From Leptidea sinapis (lineage: Eukaryota; Arthropoda; Insecta; Lepidoptera; Pieridae): DNA of 64,000 nt. The notes under the pieces are model-generated. The model was not told where the DNA came from. It saw nothing but the letters and a program-made list of their open reading frames with translations, and did no database searches. Location of the stretch: assembly GCF_905404315.1 (NCBI RefSeq), contig NC_066296.1, forward strand, positions 5,580,001 through 5,644,000. The letters are read 5' to 3'. Positions within the stretch are counted from its first letter, which is position 1; every line of letters begins with the position of its first letter. This document shows, in pieces, positions 36,001 through 41,632 of this stretch. Both the position numbers and the translations under genes were made by a program.

Positions 36001-37336
36001 TTCTAGTAGGCTTCATAAGATACATAATAGTTTTAAAGGTATTAGTTAGTATACACTTTTATAATAAAGTCCCAGCCACTGTTCAGGCATTATCAAAAAT
36101 AAACTTAAATGTTTTATTAAAAAATCCTACTATCCTCTGTCGTTAATCCTATTACTCCACAGCTGAATATCTAAGTGATCCGACAGCCTGGGACTAGATT
36201 ATGATTTTTTTATAGCAATAGCAATGACAGAACAAGTATAATATTGAATATTTCTATTAAAAGAGCGCAAAAAAAGAATGCTGGGAGAGTTTCTTGAGCT
36301 GCTTCTTCTCTCTCAGAGCGCCTTTTGTTTCCGAAGCGGTAGGAGTATGTAGTATTATTATTAGAAATGACACCAAAAAGAATTCTAAAGGAATCAATTT
36401 TGGGAAAATAAATGCCTGCCTTTTTTATCTACGAAGTTTGAACAAAATGTGGCCGTTTATAGTGAGTTGGAGGCTCCTTTACACAGGAAGCCGGCTAGAT
36501 TATGGGTACCACAACGGCGCCTATTTCTGACGTGAAGAAGTATTGTGTAAGCATTACTGTGTTTCGGTCTGAAGGGCGCCGTAGCTAGTGAAATTTCACG
36601 GCAAATGAGGCTTTACATCAATCTTAATTACCTTAAAGGCCTGCAACGCTCCTGTGATTCCTCTGGTTTTGCAAGAGAATGTGGGCGACAGTGATCATCT
36701 AACACCAAGTGTACACTACACGTACACCCGTACGCTCATTTGTCCTCCTTTTCCATTAAAAAAAGGAAGAGCTAACAAATAAAGAGATGCGCTGTTCTGT
36801 AAATTTTTAAAATACTCCACTAGTTTCTGCATGTTAAATTAAGCGATAAAATACTCGTATATTGCTGTGGGATGGGGTTTCTTCTAATTTCTTCCTTCAA
36901 TGCTTTGATCGCTTATTTAGTAAGAGCTGGTAGGAACGGAGTAAGAACTATGTGAACAGCCTGATCTTAAACAGACCAGTGGGAGGCTACTTTGCACAGG
37001 ATGCCGGCTAGATTATGGGTACCACAACGGCGGCGTGAAGCAGTAATATGTAAGCATTATTCTGTTTCAGGCTTGGTGACGAGCGCAATTGGAGTGGCAC
37101 TCAGAATTTTTGGGTATTACAAGAATCATGAGTGGCACTGCATTGTAATGGGCATGGCGTATCAATTACCATAAGCTGAACGTCCTGCTCGTCTCGTCAC
37201 TTATTATCATAAAAAAAAACAAACATACATACAGGTGAAGCTAATAAAAAGGTAGTTAAAATAGTTACTCACGCAAGTAGCAGTTGACATTGATGACATA
37301 CGATGTCGCGAACAAAGTCAAGAGCAACACTTTCAT
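11847..37336 (-). CDS. JHBP/takeout-family secreted protein (whole gene, 5 exons)
   Basis: Five minus-strand exons (37336-37273, 26974-26755, 16971-16847, 15895-15743, 12007-11847) join with matching phases into 723 nt, that is 240 codons and a stop, the usual size for this family. Residues 1-19 form a signal peptide (MKVLLLTLFATSYVINVNC). The mature start LPSFITPCHISDSSC has the paired cysteines (28 and 35) of JHBP/takeout proteins. The middle segment RALPYVARGVPDLN followed by LDPLEI is a family hallmark. The last exon carries the NSNWKLIFNDLATPFLKAI helix and ends VPVDELSLDYVN. Family members are secreted carriers of small hydrophobic ligands such as juvenile hormone; the ligand here cannot be told from sequence. 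The introns (about 10.3, 9.8, 0.95 and 3.7 kb) are filled with LINE, SINE, Helitron and MITE copies, yet all splice sites and the frame are intact, so I read it as functional. Confidence 0.9.
12060..12160 (-). mobile_element. LINE-C extreme 3' end (JHBP intron 4, 53 bp from exon 5)
   Basis: AGGCATAAAAGGCATTTATT, then CTACCGCTTCAGAA. It begins close upstream of the exon 5 acceptor. Confidence 0.72.
12165..12680 (+). mobile_element. MITE-J copy split by a SINE
   Basis: The halves are 12165-12205 (AAAGCTCAGATCTAAAGAGC) and 12502-12680 (GACTTTGTTGAG ... TATAGTCATTTGACAGCTGA ... GAGCTTAAGCTAAGACAGCC). The family is defined by four copies in the window. Confidence 0.68.
12206..12501 (-). mobile_element. 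SINE-like repeat inside a MITE (JHBP intron 4)
   Basis: Full-length copy between MITE-J halves 12165-12205 and 12502-12680. Confidence 0.87.
12681..13286. other. No feature seen
   Basis: Intron 4 of the JHBP gene; AT-rich. Confidence 0.5.
13287..13820 (+). mobile_element. RTE-clade LINE, C-terminal end (JHBP intron 4)
   Basis: YLKTKVFNQCVLPVMTYADG, SLRDRIRNEEIRRRTKVTDI, KWQWAGHIVRRTDGRWFRKV then DRRNTLDEGSAG. It ends in TGATGATGATGA, the short tandem tail typical of RTE elements. Frameshifted. Confidence 0.85.
13845..14015 (+). mobile_element. MITE-J copy
   Basis: GAAATCTACAGAGCGTACTT, TATAGTCATTTGATAGCTGA, GAGCTTAAGATAAGACAGCA. Uninterrupted. Confidence 0.65.
14042..14945 (-). mobile_element. 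LINE-A copy, C-terminal half (JHBP intron 4)
   Basis: The minus strand reads GHAGLSREIVDQCREKLVSS at 14928, then FNPQKTQVCAFTTKKTPF, and after a frameshift the 167-aa frame from 14643 (MASKKLGVINRARQYFKPAH onward). The tail with poly(A) is at 14042-14060. Confidence 0.9.
14946..15454. other. No feature seen
   Basis: Intron 4 of the JHBP gene between LINE-A and MITE-K. GTACACTCTT occurs twice. Confidence 0.5.
15455..15714. mobile_element. MITE-K, 28 bp from JHBP exon 4
   Basis: Inverted ends GGCCCGGTATCCACCAAA / TTTGGTAGATACCGGCCCT, about 35 bp, 260 bp in total. It has no coding capacity. Confidence 0.72.
15743..15895 (-). CDS. JHBP/takeout gene, exon 4
   Basis: 153 nt between acceptor TTTTAAG|GT and donor CTGG|GTAAGC. 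It encodes DIVVSVFLDLDERQDGDKKYW, then the HFENL segment that matches the F-x-N-L-F motif region of the family. The acceptor has a weak pyrimidine tract, but the phase (1 in, 1 out) and the protein match make the call strong. The donor lies only about 28 bp from a MITE. Confidence 0.87.
16138..16200 (-). mobile_element. LINE-A sliver
   Basis: Minus-strand match to the end of the C-terminal domain (CCTGCAACACCAGAAGAATCACAG and TTTTTTTGAAGGTAC), internally deleted. Confidence 0.6.
16370..16750 (+). mobile_element. LINE-B 3' end (JHBP intron 3)
   Basis: TCTTTTGTGGGCGATGTATA to AAAAATATTTGAATTTGAC. The coding part is frameshifted. It stops 97 bp before exon 3. Confidence 0.82.
16847..16971 (-). 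CDS. JHBP/takeout gene, exon 3
   Basis: 125 nt between acceptor CCCACAG|A and donor ATAC|GTGAGT. It encodes LQCSVVLEGDYYIKGNLFIY and PINSNGKYEIEI, the beta-strand region (GDYxIKGxLxxxPIxxxGK) typical of JHBP/takeout proteins. Phase in is 2 and phase out is 1, both matching the neighbouring exons. Confidence 0.9.
17049..17311 (-). mobile_element. SINE-like repeat (JHBP intron 2)
   Basis: Nearly complete, with small deletions around 17180 and 17212. It ends 77 bp upstream of exon 3 on the minus strand. Confidence 0.84.
17615..17860 (-). mobile_element. LINE-E 3' UTR copy
   Basis: Reverse complement of the 5100-5340 sequence (GCTGCATCCATTAAATG, GAGAAGAACATAAAAGAAAC, GTCAAATTAACTTAG). Confidence 0.6.
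17862..18475 (-). mobile_element. LINE-C copy (JHBP intron 2)
   Basis: Reverse complement of the LINE-C 3' half: GGCATAAAAGGCATTTATTT at the 3' end through CTAGTCCCAGGCTGTCCGAT to the coding part around 18250-18475. Decayed coding frame. Confidence 0.8.
18625..18985. mobile_element. Fold-back element with tRNA-like pol III box sequence in both arms
   Basis: About 85 bp at each end are inverted copies (GATAACCCTCACTTCT near 18657, AGAAGTGAGGGTTATC near 18932, ending in TTTTATGAAC / GTTCATAAAA). The plus strand at 18815-18890 has A-box-like TTAGCGCAGTTGGGAGAGC, stem CTCGC/GCGAG, and B-box-like GTTCGAGGCCC. The minus strand of the left arm has GTTCGAGACCC at the equivalent place. It is probably an inverted dimer of a tRNA-derived SINE rather than a working tRNA, since the region before the D arm is too long. 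Confidence 0.6.
18986..19408. other. No feature seen
   Basis: JHBP intron 2. A strongly AT-rich run is at 19295-19345. Confidence 0.5.
19409..19465 (-). mobile_element. LINE-C 3' sliver
   Basis: AAAAAGGCGTTTATTTTCTC then TTTTTGATGTCTTA. Confidence 0.55.
19466..19999. other. No gene seen
   Basis: JHBP intron 2. Short frames at 19643-19858 and 19858-20046 have no recognised homology. Confidence 0.5.
20000..20255 (+). repeat. Dispersed repeat H, copy 2
   Basis: Contains GATGCGCGCGCATCTTAAAA then TTTCACTCTCATCATTTTTT. A MITE is likely, but its ends are not resolved. Confidence 0.7.
20320..20460 (+). mobile_element. SINE-like repeat, old and partial
   Basis: GGCAGTAGCTAGTGAAATTA then CTTAACAACTTATGTCTCAG. 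Confidence 0.65.
20563..21720. mobile_element. TIR-bounded element with a tyrosine-recombinase-like fragment
   Basis: The ends are inverted: AAACCGACTTCAAAACTT near 20572 and a run ending TTTTTGAAGTCGGTTT near 21715. Inside the ends are matching AATAGAGATTTAA-type blocks. The interior holds a plus-strand coding remnant (21100-21430) and no complete gene. The motif AACCGACTTC is also seen at other repeats here (47029, 22150), so the ends may belong to a wider family. Confidence 0.55.
21100..21432 (+). pseudogene. N-terminal fragment resembling insect tyrosine-recombinase transposons
   Basis: The reading starts MSFNGSESEMDIDCTPPDLR and contains AKLAMGNLLPAKSKEEYMKV and ETVFLAYLNDISKTKKP. It then continues one frame over as TLRAIYSILKYIVHVKNGHK. 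This helical SAM-like N-terminal domain (LLP-KS-x-x-Y...F-E-x-V-x-L-A-Y-L...TLW-x-x-YS-x-L-K) precedes the catalytic domain in Crypton-like recombinases of animals. An 11-bp tandem duplication at about 21317-21340 causes the frameshift. No catalytic R/H/Y block remains. Family assignment is from memory of the pattern. Confidence 0.45.
21721..22274. other. No gene seen
   Basis: Flank of the TIR element. It ends with a minus-strand AACCGACATCCAAAAGGAGG-type piece at 22120-22160. Confidence 0.5.
22275..22590 (+). mobile_element. MITE-J copy split by a LINE-A tail
   Basis: Halves 22275-22360 and 22484-22590, with the LINE-A 3' end between them. Confidence 0.68.
22369..22483 (+). mobile_element. 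LINE-A 3' end, nested in a MITE
   Basis: AAGGCCGGCAACGCTC to CCATAAAAAAA. It sits between two halves of the MITE-J copy at 22275-22590. Confidence 0.85.
22640..22935 (+). repeat. Dispersed repeat I, copy 2
   Basis: TAATAGACATTGCGAAAAAA to CCTCAAGGCCGTTGG. Confidence 0.68.
23133..24345 (+). mobile_element. LINE-A (jockey/CR1-like), longest copy: RT end and C-terminal domain
   Basis: Frameshifted ORF pieces give IAKAFDRVW (RT motif A), VNAGVPQGCVL, NIHCYADDSTGDAVYTGHAG (motif C, YADD), FDNTSLKASPSIGILGLEIS, LASKKLGVINRAR, then the C-terminal RCFRDDTTW-type reading and the tail ACCCGTACGCTCGTTTGTCCTCCTATTCCAT(A)n. It is 5'-truncated within the RT, with frameshifts near 23325 and 23540. This family supplies most of the LINE debris in the window. 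Confidence 0.9.
24413..24641. mobile_element. MITE-L (CGGCTGTTTTCAATAAC ends)
   Basis: Inverted ends CGGCTGTTTTCAATAAC and GTTATTGAAAACGGCCG, 229 bp, AT-rich interior. Confidence 0.65.
24832..25213. mobile_element. Tc1/mariner-type MITE
   Basis: About 30-bp inverted ends (AAAAAAATAAGGACTCCG / CGGAGTCCTTATTTTTTT) and a TA on each side (24830-24831 and 25214-25215). 382 bp with no ORF of note. Confidence 0.75.
25214..25644. other. No feature seen
   Basis: JHBP intron 2, AT-rich. Confidence 0.5.
25645..25985 (+). mobile_element. RTE-clade LINE fragment (JHBP intron 1 side of exon 2, 3' flank)
   Basis: Same family as 13287: SLRDRIRSEEIRGRTKVTDI, a stop in KWQ*PGH, then the ATGATGATGA tail. Confidence 0.85.
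25990..26300 (-). mobile_element. Possible LINE-derived coding remnant
   Basis: Open on minus for about 110 codons with PYSFPRFKIKRIFQVPSVQT, NLGVQAPLARILREYNKF. The (Q/S)-T-N-L-G...P-L-x-R-x-L-x-x-Y-N pattern resembles CR1-like C-termini. Not securely placed. Confidence 0.35.
26525..26745 (+). mobile_element. RTE-clade LINE 3' end, abutting exon 2
   Basis: TAGTTCGACGGACAGATGGC to GCTGATGATGATG. It ends 9 bp before the exon 2 donor GTAAGT (minus strand). Confidence 0.85.
26755..26974 (-). CDS. JHBP/takeout gene, exon 2
   Basis: 220 nt between acceptor TTGGCAG|CA and donor AA|GTAAGT. The split codon C|CA gives Pro22 at the junction with exon 1. The exon encodes the disulfide-loop cysteines 28 and 35, then RALPYVARGVPDLN and LDPLEIREVKA. 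RTE-type LINE remnants lie directly on its 3' side. Confidence 0.9.
27055..27490. mobile_element. Fold-back element M (JHBP intron 1)
   Basis: Contains a perfect 44-bp inverted repeat (27162-27205 / 27303-27346) and two copies of the CACGTGTTTC-CTCTAC-CGAGGCAT-CTCAGG block. Related to 55083-55435. Confidence 0.68.
27491..28089. other. No feature seen
   Basis: JHBP intron 1. A loose inverted pair, CCAAAATATTC / GAATATTTTGG, lies at about 27720 and 27799. Confidence 0.45.
28090..28495 (+). mobile_element. Diverged relative of LINE-A, C-terminal region
   Basis: TTGGCGTTGCGTAGAGATGT, then ATTTATCACGAGGAGTGCTC and GAATTCCACC. It is about as far from LINE-A as a separate subfamily and ends in CTCTTATATAAACAAAAA. 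Confidence 0.7.
28496..28879. other. No feature seen
   Basis: JHBP intron 1 between two LINE-A fragments. Confidence 0.5.
28880..29225 (+). mobile_element. LINE-A 3' fragment with small internal deletion
   Basis: Runs from the CGTCGCTTCATTGTGTGTCT site to the tail, with about 60 bp missing after GAATTCCACCTTCGCA. Confidence 0.85.
29430..29510 (-). mobile_element. MITE-J fragment
   Basis: Reverse complement of the GACAGCTGAAATT ... CAATGC part. Confidence 0.6.
29607..29797 (+). mobile_element. Helitron-like element, type 2, complete
   Basis: TC at 29607 after A; GGGTCCGCTAG ends at 29797 before T. It is 191 bp and aligns along its whole length with 7080-7273. Confidence 0.72.
29800..30000 (+). 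mobile_element. Possible LINE 3' UTR
   Basis: GATAAATCTACGAAGTTTGA and AACATACATACAGGTGAAGC. The second block recurs at 37225-37255, so it is repetitive, but its family is unknown. Confidence 0.4.
30001..30595. other. No feature seen
   Basis: JHBP intron 1, AT-rich; a 75-codon minus frame at 30592 looks like chance. Confidence 0.5.
30596..30893 (+). mobile_element. LINE-B old fragment
   Basis: Matches the 34715-34985 part of LINE-B (CCTACTACTCGGTTAAGTCG, GATCCCAGAAAAT) with many changes. Confidence 0.72.
31120..31255 (+). mobile_element. SINE-like repeat, old middle part
   Basis: GAAGCTAGAGATATTACCGG, CATCTTGTCTCAAATTGACG, AATCCTGAGC. Confidence 0.65.
31256..31604. other. No feature seen
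   Basis: JHBP intron 1. Confidence 0.5.
31605..31850 (+). mobile_element. LINE-C 3' UTR
   Basis: GATCGGACAGCCTGGGACTA to AAATAAATGCCTTTTATGCC. Confidence 0.82.
31850..32160 (+). mobile_element. jockey-type LINE C-terminal remnant
   Basis: Reading GIPTVKDEITKFAKAHKTRT, DNHPNILAKALMNKRT*VSR, RLKRKIPQDL. The VPTVKEEI...HPN...RRLKRK.P.DL order is that of jockey-like elements. It lies directly after a LINE-C tail. Confidence 0.6.
32408..32692 (-). mobile_element. LINE-A fragment interrupted by a SINE
   Basis: Two minus-strand LINE-A pieces (32408-32470 and 32583-32692) are in consistent order. A SINE 3' end on the plus strand (32485-32580) lies between them. Confidence 0.75.
32485..32580 (+). 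mobile_element. SINE-like repeat, 3' part
   Basis: CTCAGAATCCTGAGCGGCAC to ATGTCATAAAAAAA. It sits inside a LINE-A fragment. Confidence 0.82.
32972..33220 (+). mobile_element. Helitron-like element, type 1, internally deleted
   Basis: TC after A, CTAG at 33217-33220 before T. The first third after GAATTG is deleted. Confidence 0.75.
33221..33805 (+). mobile_element. Second Helitron-like element, head-to-tail with the first
   Basis: Begins TTTTTATATAAAAATGAATT (5' TC lost), follows type 1 to about 33410, then about 360 bp of unrelated interior, and ends GGGTCAGCTAG|T at 33805. Confidence 0.6.
33960..34430 (+). mobile_element. LINE-D 3' end with a 50-bp palindrome
   Basis: Reading LYRVPKFNNLRPRPNKLVVI then LHRTVA, followed by a UTR with AGTTTCTGAAATACTAAGG. 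It shares this with the copy at 38610. The clade is uncertain, but the two copies establish it as a repeat. Confidence 0.65.
34168..34217. repeat. Perfect 50-bp palindrome without spacer
   Basis: Two 25-bp arms meet at 34192/34193. They are centred on GGCACCTATAGGTGCC. Confidence 0.97.
34430..35165 (+). mobile_element. LINE-B (jockey/CR1-like) C-terminal end with 3' UTR
   Basis: A 144-aa frame at 34525-34959 reads LWGSAADINTIFVLQKRAIR, AIYNLGPKESLREKFKEINI, then CFYNMIPENVQ and FKRIVKKRLCGKGYYS. This is the domain that follows the RT in many insect LINEs. The 3' UTR ends in the tandem AAAATATTTGAATTTGAATTTG with no poly(A). Intact enough to be young. Confidence 0.87.
35457..35768 (+). mobile_element. 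SINE-like repeat, full length
   Basis: Complete copy, poly(A) of 10 residues. Confidence 0.88.
35770..36420 (+). mobile_element. LINE-C (LINE-B relative) C-terminal end with 3' UTR
   Basis: Reading VFALQKKAVGAIYQLG, KNKEINIMTVHCQYIYENLM, HYNNTRNKGLLVTNSSRLHK, then a frameshift and the 3' UTR (GGGACTAGATTATGATT, AAAAAGAATGCTGGGAGAGT). The end is AAAATAAATGCC. The same domain as LINE-B but clearly a separate family. Confidence 0.83.
36461..36620 (+). mobile_element. SINE-like repeat, 5' part
   Basis: AGGCTCCTTTACACAGGAAG to GGCAAATGAGGCTTTACATC. The 3' half is replaced by LINE-A tail sequence at 36628. Confidence 0.82.
36628..36770 (+). mobile_element. LINE-A 3' end
   Basis: AAAGGCCTGCAACGCTCCTG to TTCCATTAAAAAAA. 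It has a small tandem duplication, CACGTACACCCGTACG. Confidence 0.8.
36977..37219 (+). mobile_element. SINE-like repeat with internal deletion, just downstream of JHBP exon 1
   Basis: Full ends, with about 75 bp missing from the middle. Its tail is 54 bp from exon 1, inside intron 1. Confidence 0.85.
37273..37336 (-). CDS. JHBP/takeout gene, exon 1 (signal peptide)
   Basis: 64 nt from the ATG at 37336 to donor C|GTGAGT. It encodes the hydrophobic signal peptide and the start of the mature protein, ending in phase 1. A TATA-like box lies about 42 nt upstream, so the 5' UTR should be very short. Confidence 0.88.
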
Positions 37337-37377
37337 TGTGGACACTTTAATGACTGCTTAATTGTCGTGCCCATACA

Positions 37378-37384
37378 ATTTATA
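37378..37384 (-). promoter_or_regulatory. TATA-like box of the JHBP/takeout gene
   Basis: TATAAAT on the minus strand, 42 nt upstream of the ATG at 37336. This is consistent with a TSS near 37350 and a very short 5' UTR. Position only; no transcript evidence. Confidence 0.45.
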
Positions 37385-37619
37385 TCTTCACCGCTAATTA
37401 TAGTTATTAGCAGAACTGCCTTCTATCAACGTCCATTATTTATATCAGGTTTATGTATCAATTATACTTACATTTCGGAGTGCGTCACATCAGACAGTCT
37501 TTGCAATCTATCTACTTGCGAATAGCACAGTTACCTACTTCTATGTGCGAATTACTGATAGGACGAGTAAATGAACCACTTGATATTAATACCTAGGTAG
37601 CACTGAAAATGTTTAGAAA

Positions 37620-38045
37620 ATGAAAAACGGCTCAATGTAGGAAAGTTGCCAATACATTTATTTTTTTTTTCGCAGTATTTCTGTTCCTCTCTACACATCG
37701 TAGCATTCGATGGAACCAATGAGAAAAGCAGTGGGCCCATTCTTCCTTAGGGGTCTCTTCTATGGCATTTTCGTACGCTTTCACCGCATCTTCAGGGCTC
37801 GTAAAGCGAATACCTCAAATTTTATCTTTAGTTCTTGAGAATAAATAAAAGTCGCAGGGTGCCAGGTCAGGACTGTATGGCGGATGACTCATTATCTCGA
37901 CACCTGCCAAAGTCAAATATTCAACAGTCCGTTTTGCGAAGTGCGCTGAAGCATTGTCGTCGCACAGCACTGAGCTTCAGTAGTCTCTGTTAAAGGACGT
38001 CCCTCACGCGGATCATCATTGAGATTGCTAAGTCCTACGCTTATA
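37620..38045 (-). pseudogene. mariner transposase remnant (DD34D), internally deleted
   Basis: On the minus strand DDNASAHFAKRTVEYL is followed 34 residues later by the third catalytic Asp in HPPYSPDLAPCDFYLF, the mariner DD34D spacing. SPEDAVKAYENAIEETPKEEW and the WFHRM segment then follow. A stop codon lies in DKI*GIRF. Upstream, NDDPREGRPLTET from the N-terminal DNA-binding half is fused almost directly to the catalytic core, so the central part, including the first Asp, is deleted. It sits 0.3 kb upstream of the JHBP gene. Confidence 0.85.
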
Positions 38046-38609
38046 CTCGTTAAACCAATTGTAAATAAGAAAAGACTCGTTCCTATAAGCGGAGTATTAT
38101 TTCCAATCCCTGACCCACTCCCGTGTCATTATTATGACTAGGTAAGTATTAAAAACACAAAAATGAAGTTTATTTCTTTATTAAAGTGAAACTTCTATTA
38201 CATCGTCTCAAACTTTTTCGTCTGTGTGTGGCATGTCGCGTGACGGTCGGGCTGCGCCTATAGTTCGCAGCAGCTGACCGTGTAGTGTATTACTCATTTG
38301 TGCCAGTGCTCCATGCTATTTTGTTTGCTTTTGTCAGTGTTTAATGTAATCCTTTTCAATCAATATTATTAAACAGGGCCAAGACACAGATTTCAATAAA
38401 AATATTAGTTGGAGACTTAGTCTACTTTTATTATTCCAATTTTCCAAATATAAAATTAAGATTGATAAAGCGATTTTTATACCCTTAATGGAATATTATT
38501 CCAAAAAATTTTAATTAAATGCCTATAATGTGAAAAAAGTTTCACTTTTACCGTGGTTTCATAAAACCACACAATCCAATTTTTTTGCAAGGGGGACGCC
38601 GCATGCTTC
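38046..38609. other. No gene seen
   Basis: Upstream flank of the JHBP gene beyond the mariner remnant. AAAGTGAAAC and GTTTCACTTT at 38185 and 38540 may mark an old inverted-repeat element. Confidence 0.4.
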
Positions 38610-39015
38610 TAAGTTCTAACACAAAGCCGTCCATTAAGGTTTAAGACGGTCCTGGTACCTTAAACAATTGACACATACGTTTATACCTATCCCTAAATTC
38701 AATGATCTTCGCCCACGAAATAATAAACTTGTCGCGGACTCGCTTCATCGCTCCGTTGCCCGAGCCATGGCACCAATACCTACCGCGTTCATTGGCATCT
38801 TTCAACGCGCTTTTGGACAACAGGATCCATTCAATTATGAGTGGACTTCCCTAGTTTCTGAAATACTATGGACGCTACGCAGAGAGCAATGAAATTGTAT
38901 AATTAATTCAATTATGTACCTATTCCTTTTTTGTTTGTAATTTTTCCTTTTTGTGATTCGTCTAATTAGTGTTAATGGCACTGCCGTGCTAATTGGACAA
39001 CAAATAAATACTAGG
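38610..39015 (+). mobile_element. LINE-D copy without the palindrome
   Basis: PKFNDLRPRNNKLVADSLHR, then CGAGCCATGGCACCAATACC (not doubled), CTTTCAACGCGC and the same UTR. Confidence 0.65.
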
Positions 39016-39439
39016 TATTAAGATACAATTTTCATGAGATGCACGAATAACTTATTAAGTATAAAAATCTATATGCGTTTACTGTACAAAACCAGATTGT
39101 TTCCAAAGTAAAATTTTAATACCTTCTCCTGCTATAAAACTCAAAATTCATACCAAACTTTATAAGAAATAAGGAATTCTTATATTTCCATTTATCAACC
39201 ATACCTATTAATTTATTGTATTCCACAAACATAATATTTGGCATCTAGGTTTTATAGCGCCTACAGTAATTTAGATAGCAAAAATGCGGCCCCGTCTGTT
39301 CCTTGTTCATTAGTATGGAATCGTAGATCGGAGGAAGCACAAAAGACAAAGAGAGTAAAAAGACCAAACAGTTATAAGTTTTGCAAATGACCAATTCGGC
39401 AGCATGCTTTGAAATCAATCTCTCACATCAGCTACTTCC
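39016..39439. other. No feature seen
   Basis: AT-rich gap between LINE-D and LINE-B remnants. Confidence 0.5.
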
Positions 39440-39590
39440 ATAAAAATATAGGTGTGCCAACTGAGTTTCTTGCGCCCATTCTCCTCAGGTCTGAGACAGT
39501 CTCTTTTGAATGGGTGGTAGTTTTTGATGTTCAAAAAGTGATTTTGAATCCTATTTTGAATAAAAATATTTGAATTTGAAATGAATAATC
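39440..39590 (+). mobile_element. LINE-B 3' UTR
   Basis: CTGAGTTTCTTGCGCCCATT, then GAATGGGTGGTAGTTTTTGA and the AATATTTGAATTTGAA tail. Confidence 0.82.
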
Positions 39591-39844
39591 AATGTATTTA
39601 TCCGTTGAGAGGGCTTCTCTGCAAAGCTGTTTATAATTTATATTAGACCTGCAGAAAAAGTGGCTCTTTTAATCCACAATTTTTTTAGAAATTACCTAAA
39701 CATTATAATGACAGTGCTATTAAGATTTGTGTTGTGCATAACCAAGTCCCTATATGTTTCTACGTCACATTCACTTAAGGATGTTATAGGTGCTTATTTA
39801 AGAAAAATAAAACCAAAAATTACCATGAAGCAGGTAAGCGTATA

Positions 39845-40330
39845 GCTGATTTCTTTAGAATTCTTTTTGATGTCATTTGTAACACTACCACCGCTTCAGA
39901 AACAAATGGTGCTCTGAGGGAGAAGAAGAGGTGCAAGAACTTTCTTAGTACCTATTCTTTTTTTGCGCTCTTCTTAATAAAGTATACAATATTGTAGGTA
40001 CTGTCAGTGTTATAAAATAATCATTATGAGCTGTGAAGTAGTAGGATTTACGACAATGACATTTTTTTTATAAAAATATTTAAATTTATTTATTGATAAT
40101 GCCTGAACAGTGGCTGGGACTTTATTTTAAAAGTGTATACCCTATTTACCTGTAGAATTAATTACAATACTGTAGAATTAGTTACAAGCAATCCCTTATT
40201 TCTAGTGTTGTATAAAAAGAAAATCACTATTATGAGCAAAAAAGTGACGATTTTTGTAAACATATATTAAATTTTTATAAATGTACTGGCAATGAACGGT
40301 CATAATATTTATTTCTTTTACAATAACTAA
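39845..40330 (-). mobile_element. LINE-C copy
   Basis: Reverse complement of the LINE-C coding end and UTR (GCCTGAACAGTGGCTGGGAC, GAATTAGTTACAAGCAATCC, TGAACGGTCATAATATTTAT). Confidence 0.82.
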
Positions 40331-40344
40331 ACTGTTCAAAATTC

Positions 40345-41090
40345 TTCTGGTATACCTAACACATAGATGGGCGGCGGCTATTGAAAGCAAGGGGGAAGGC
40401 CTGGTAGTTGGTCTGGAAATAGCGAAGGCCTTTGATCGTGTATGGCACAAGGCGCTCCTCTCAAAACTTCGATCGTTTGGGCTTCCCGAGAGCTTATGCA
40501 AGTGGACTTCCAGCTTCCTCACTGGGCGCAGTATACAGGTCGTTGTCGACGGTTATTGCTCGATTCCAAAGCCCGTGAACGCTGGAGTGCCCGAAGGCTG
40601 TGTACTATCTCCCACGCTGTTTCTTCTGCATATCAATGATATGTTGGACACCTCCAACATACATTGCTATGCAGACGACAGCACTGGTGATGCCGTATAC
40701 ATGCAGGTCTCTCTCGGGAAATCGTCGAACAGTACCGGGAGAAACTTGTGTCCTCTATCGAGTCCTCTCTCGAGGTCGCGGAATGGGGTAAATTGAACCT
40801 TGTCCAATTTAACCCCCCAAAGCCAAATTGGCTTCATAGAAGCTGGGGGTCATTAATAGAGCACGGCAATACTTCAAGCCGGCCCACATTCTAGCACTCT
40901 ACAAAGCGCAGGTCCGGCCACACATGGAGTATTGCTGTCATCTTGGTCTGGCACACCCCATTTCGCTCGATCCATTTGACCGCGTGCAACGCAGAGCTCT
41001 GGTGTTGCAAGAGAATGTGGGCGGCGGTAATCACTTAACACCAGGTGACCCGTACGCTCGTTTGTCCTCCTATTCTATAAAAAAAAAATC
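40345..41090 (+). mobile_element. LINE-A copy, RT to tail with internal deletions
   Basis: AFDRVWHKALLSKL, GCVLSPTLFLLHINDMLDTS and YADDS are visible. The part after NLVQFNPP is deleted to KPNWLHRSWG, and the C-terminal domain is deleted after FDRVQRRA to the 3' tail. It starts at nearly the same RT position as the copy at 23133. Confidence 0.88.
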
Positions 41091-41632
41091 ACATAGAAAA
41101 TTATCACAGATTTCAAAATAAAAGTCACTTTCTCTAAATATTTTATTATACAAAACATAAACATTAGCAATTGATGACTATAATATCTTCCTGCACCCAA
41201 AAATAAAAAAAACACCTGACATTATTATCACTAAAGGAATGATATAATTTTAAAAGGTATGATATTACAGCATGCTCGACATTAAAACCTTATCTTTTTT
41301 AAGAAAACAATATCAATATTAAAATCAATAACAATTAAAATATACAACAGTATGCTTGTACTTGTTCTGCACTTAAATAAATTAAAGCAATCACCAATAT
41401 TCAGCATTCCTTCTTTTAAAATTGATATTGCTTACTGGTTATCTGTTTACATCAATATGACACAAAAATGTGTATTTAGGATTTAAGAGGAACTTGAATG
41501 CCACAATAATCATTATTTTAAATGGATACACTGCAGATATATATTATTGCAACTTATAGTATCTAATATATCAAACAAGACCGAAACATGGTTCACTATA
41601 TTTATATCATATTTGTTGTCGTAATACACATT
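41091..41632. other. 3' flank of Sod1
   Basis: Probable 3' UTR and flank, AT-rich. Minus-strand AATAAA occurs near 41140, but I cannot place the cleavage site. Confidence 0.4.
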
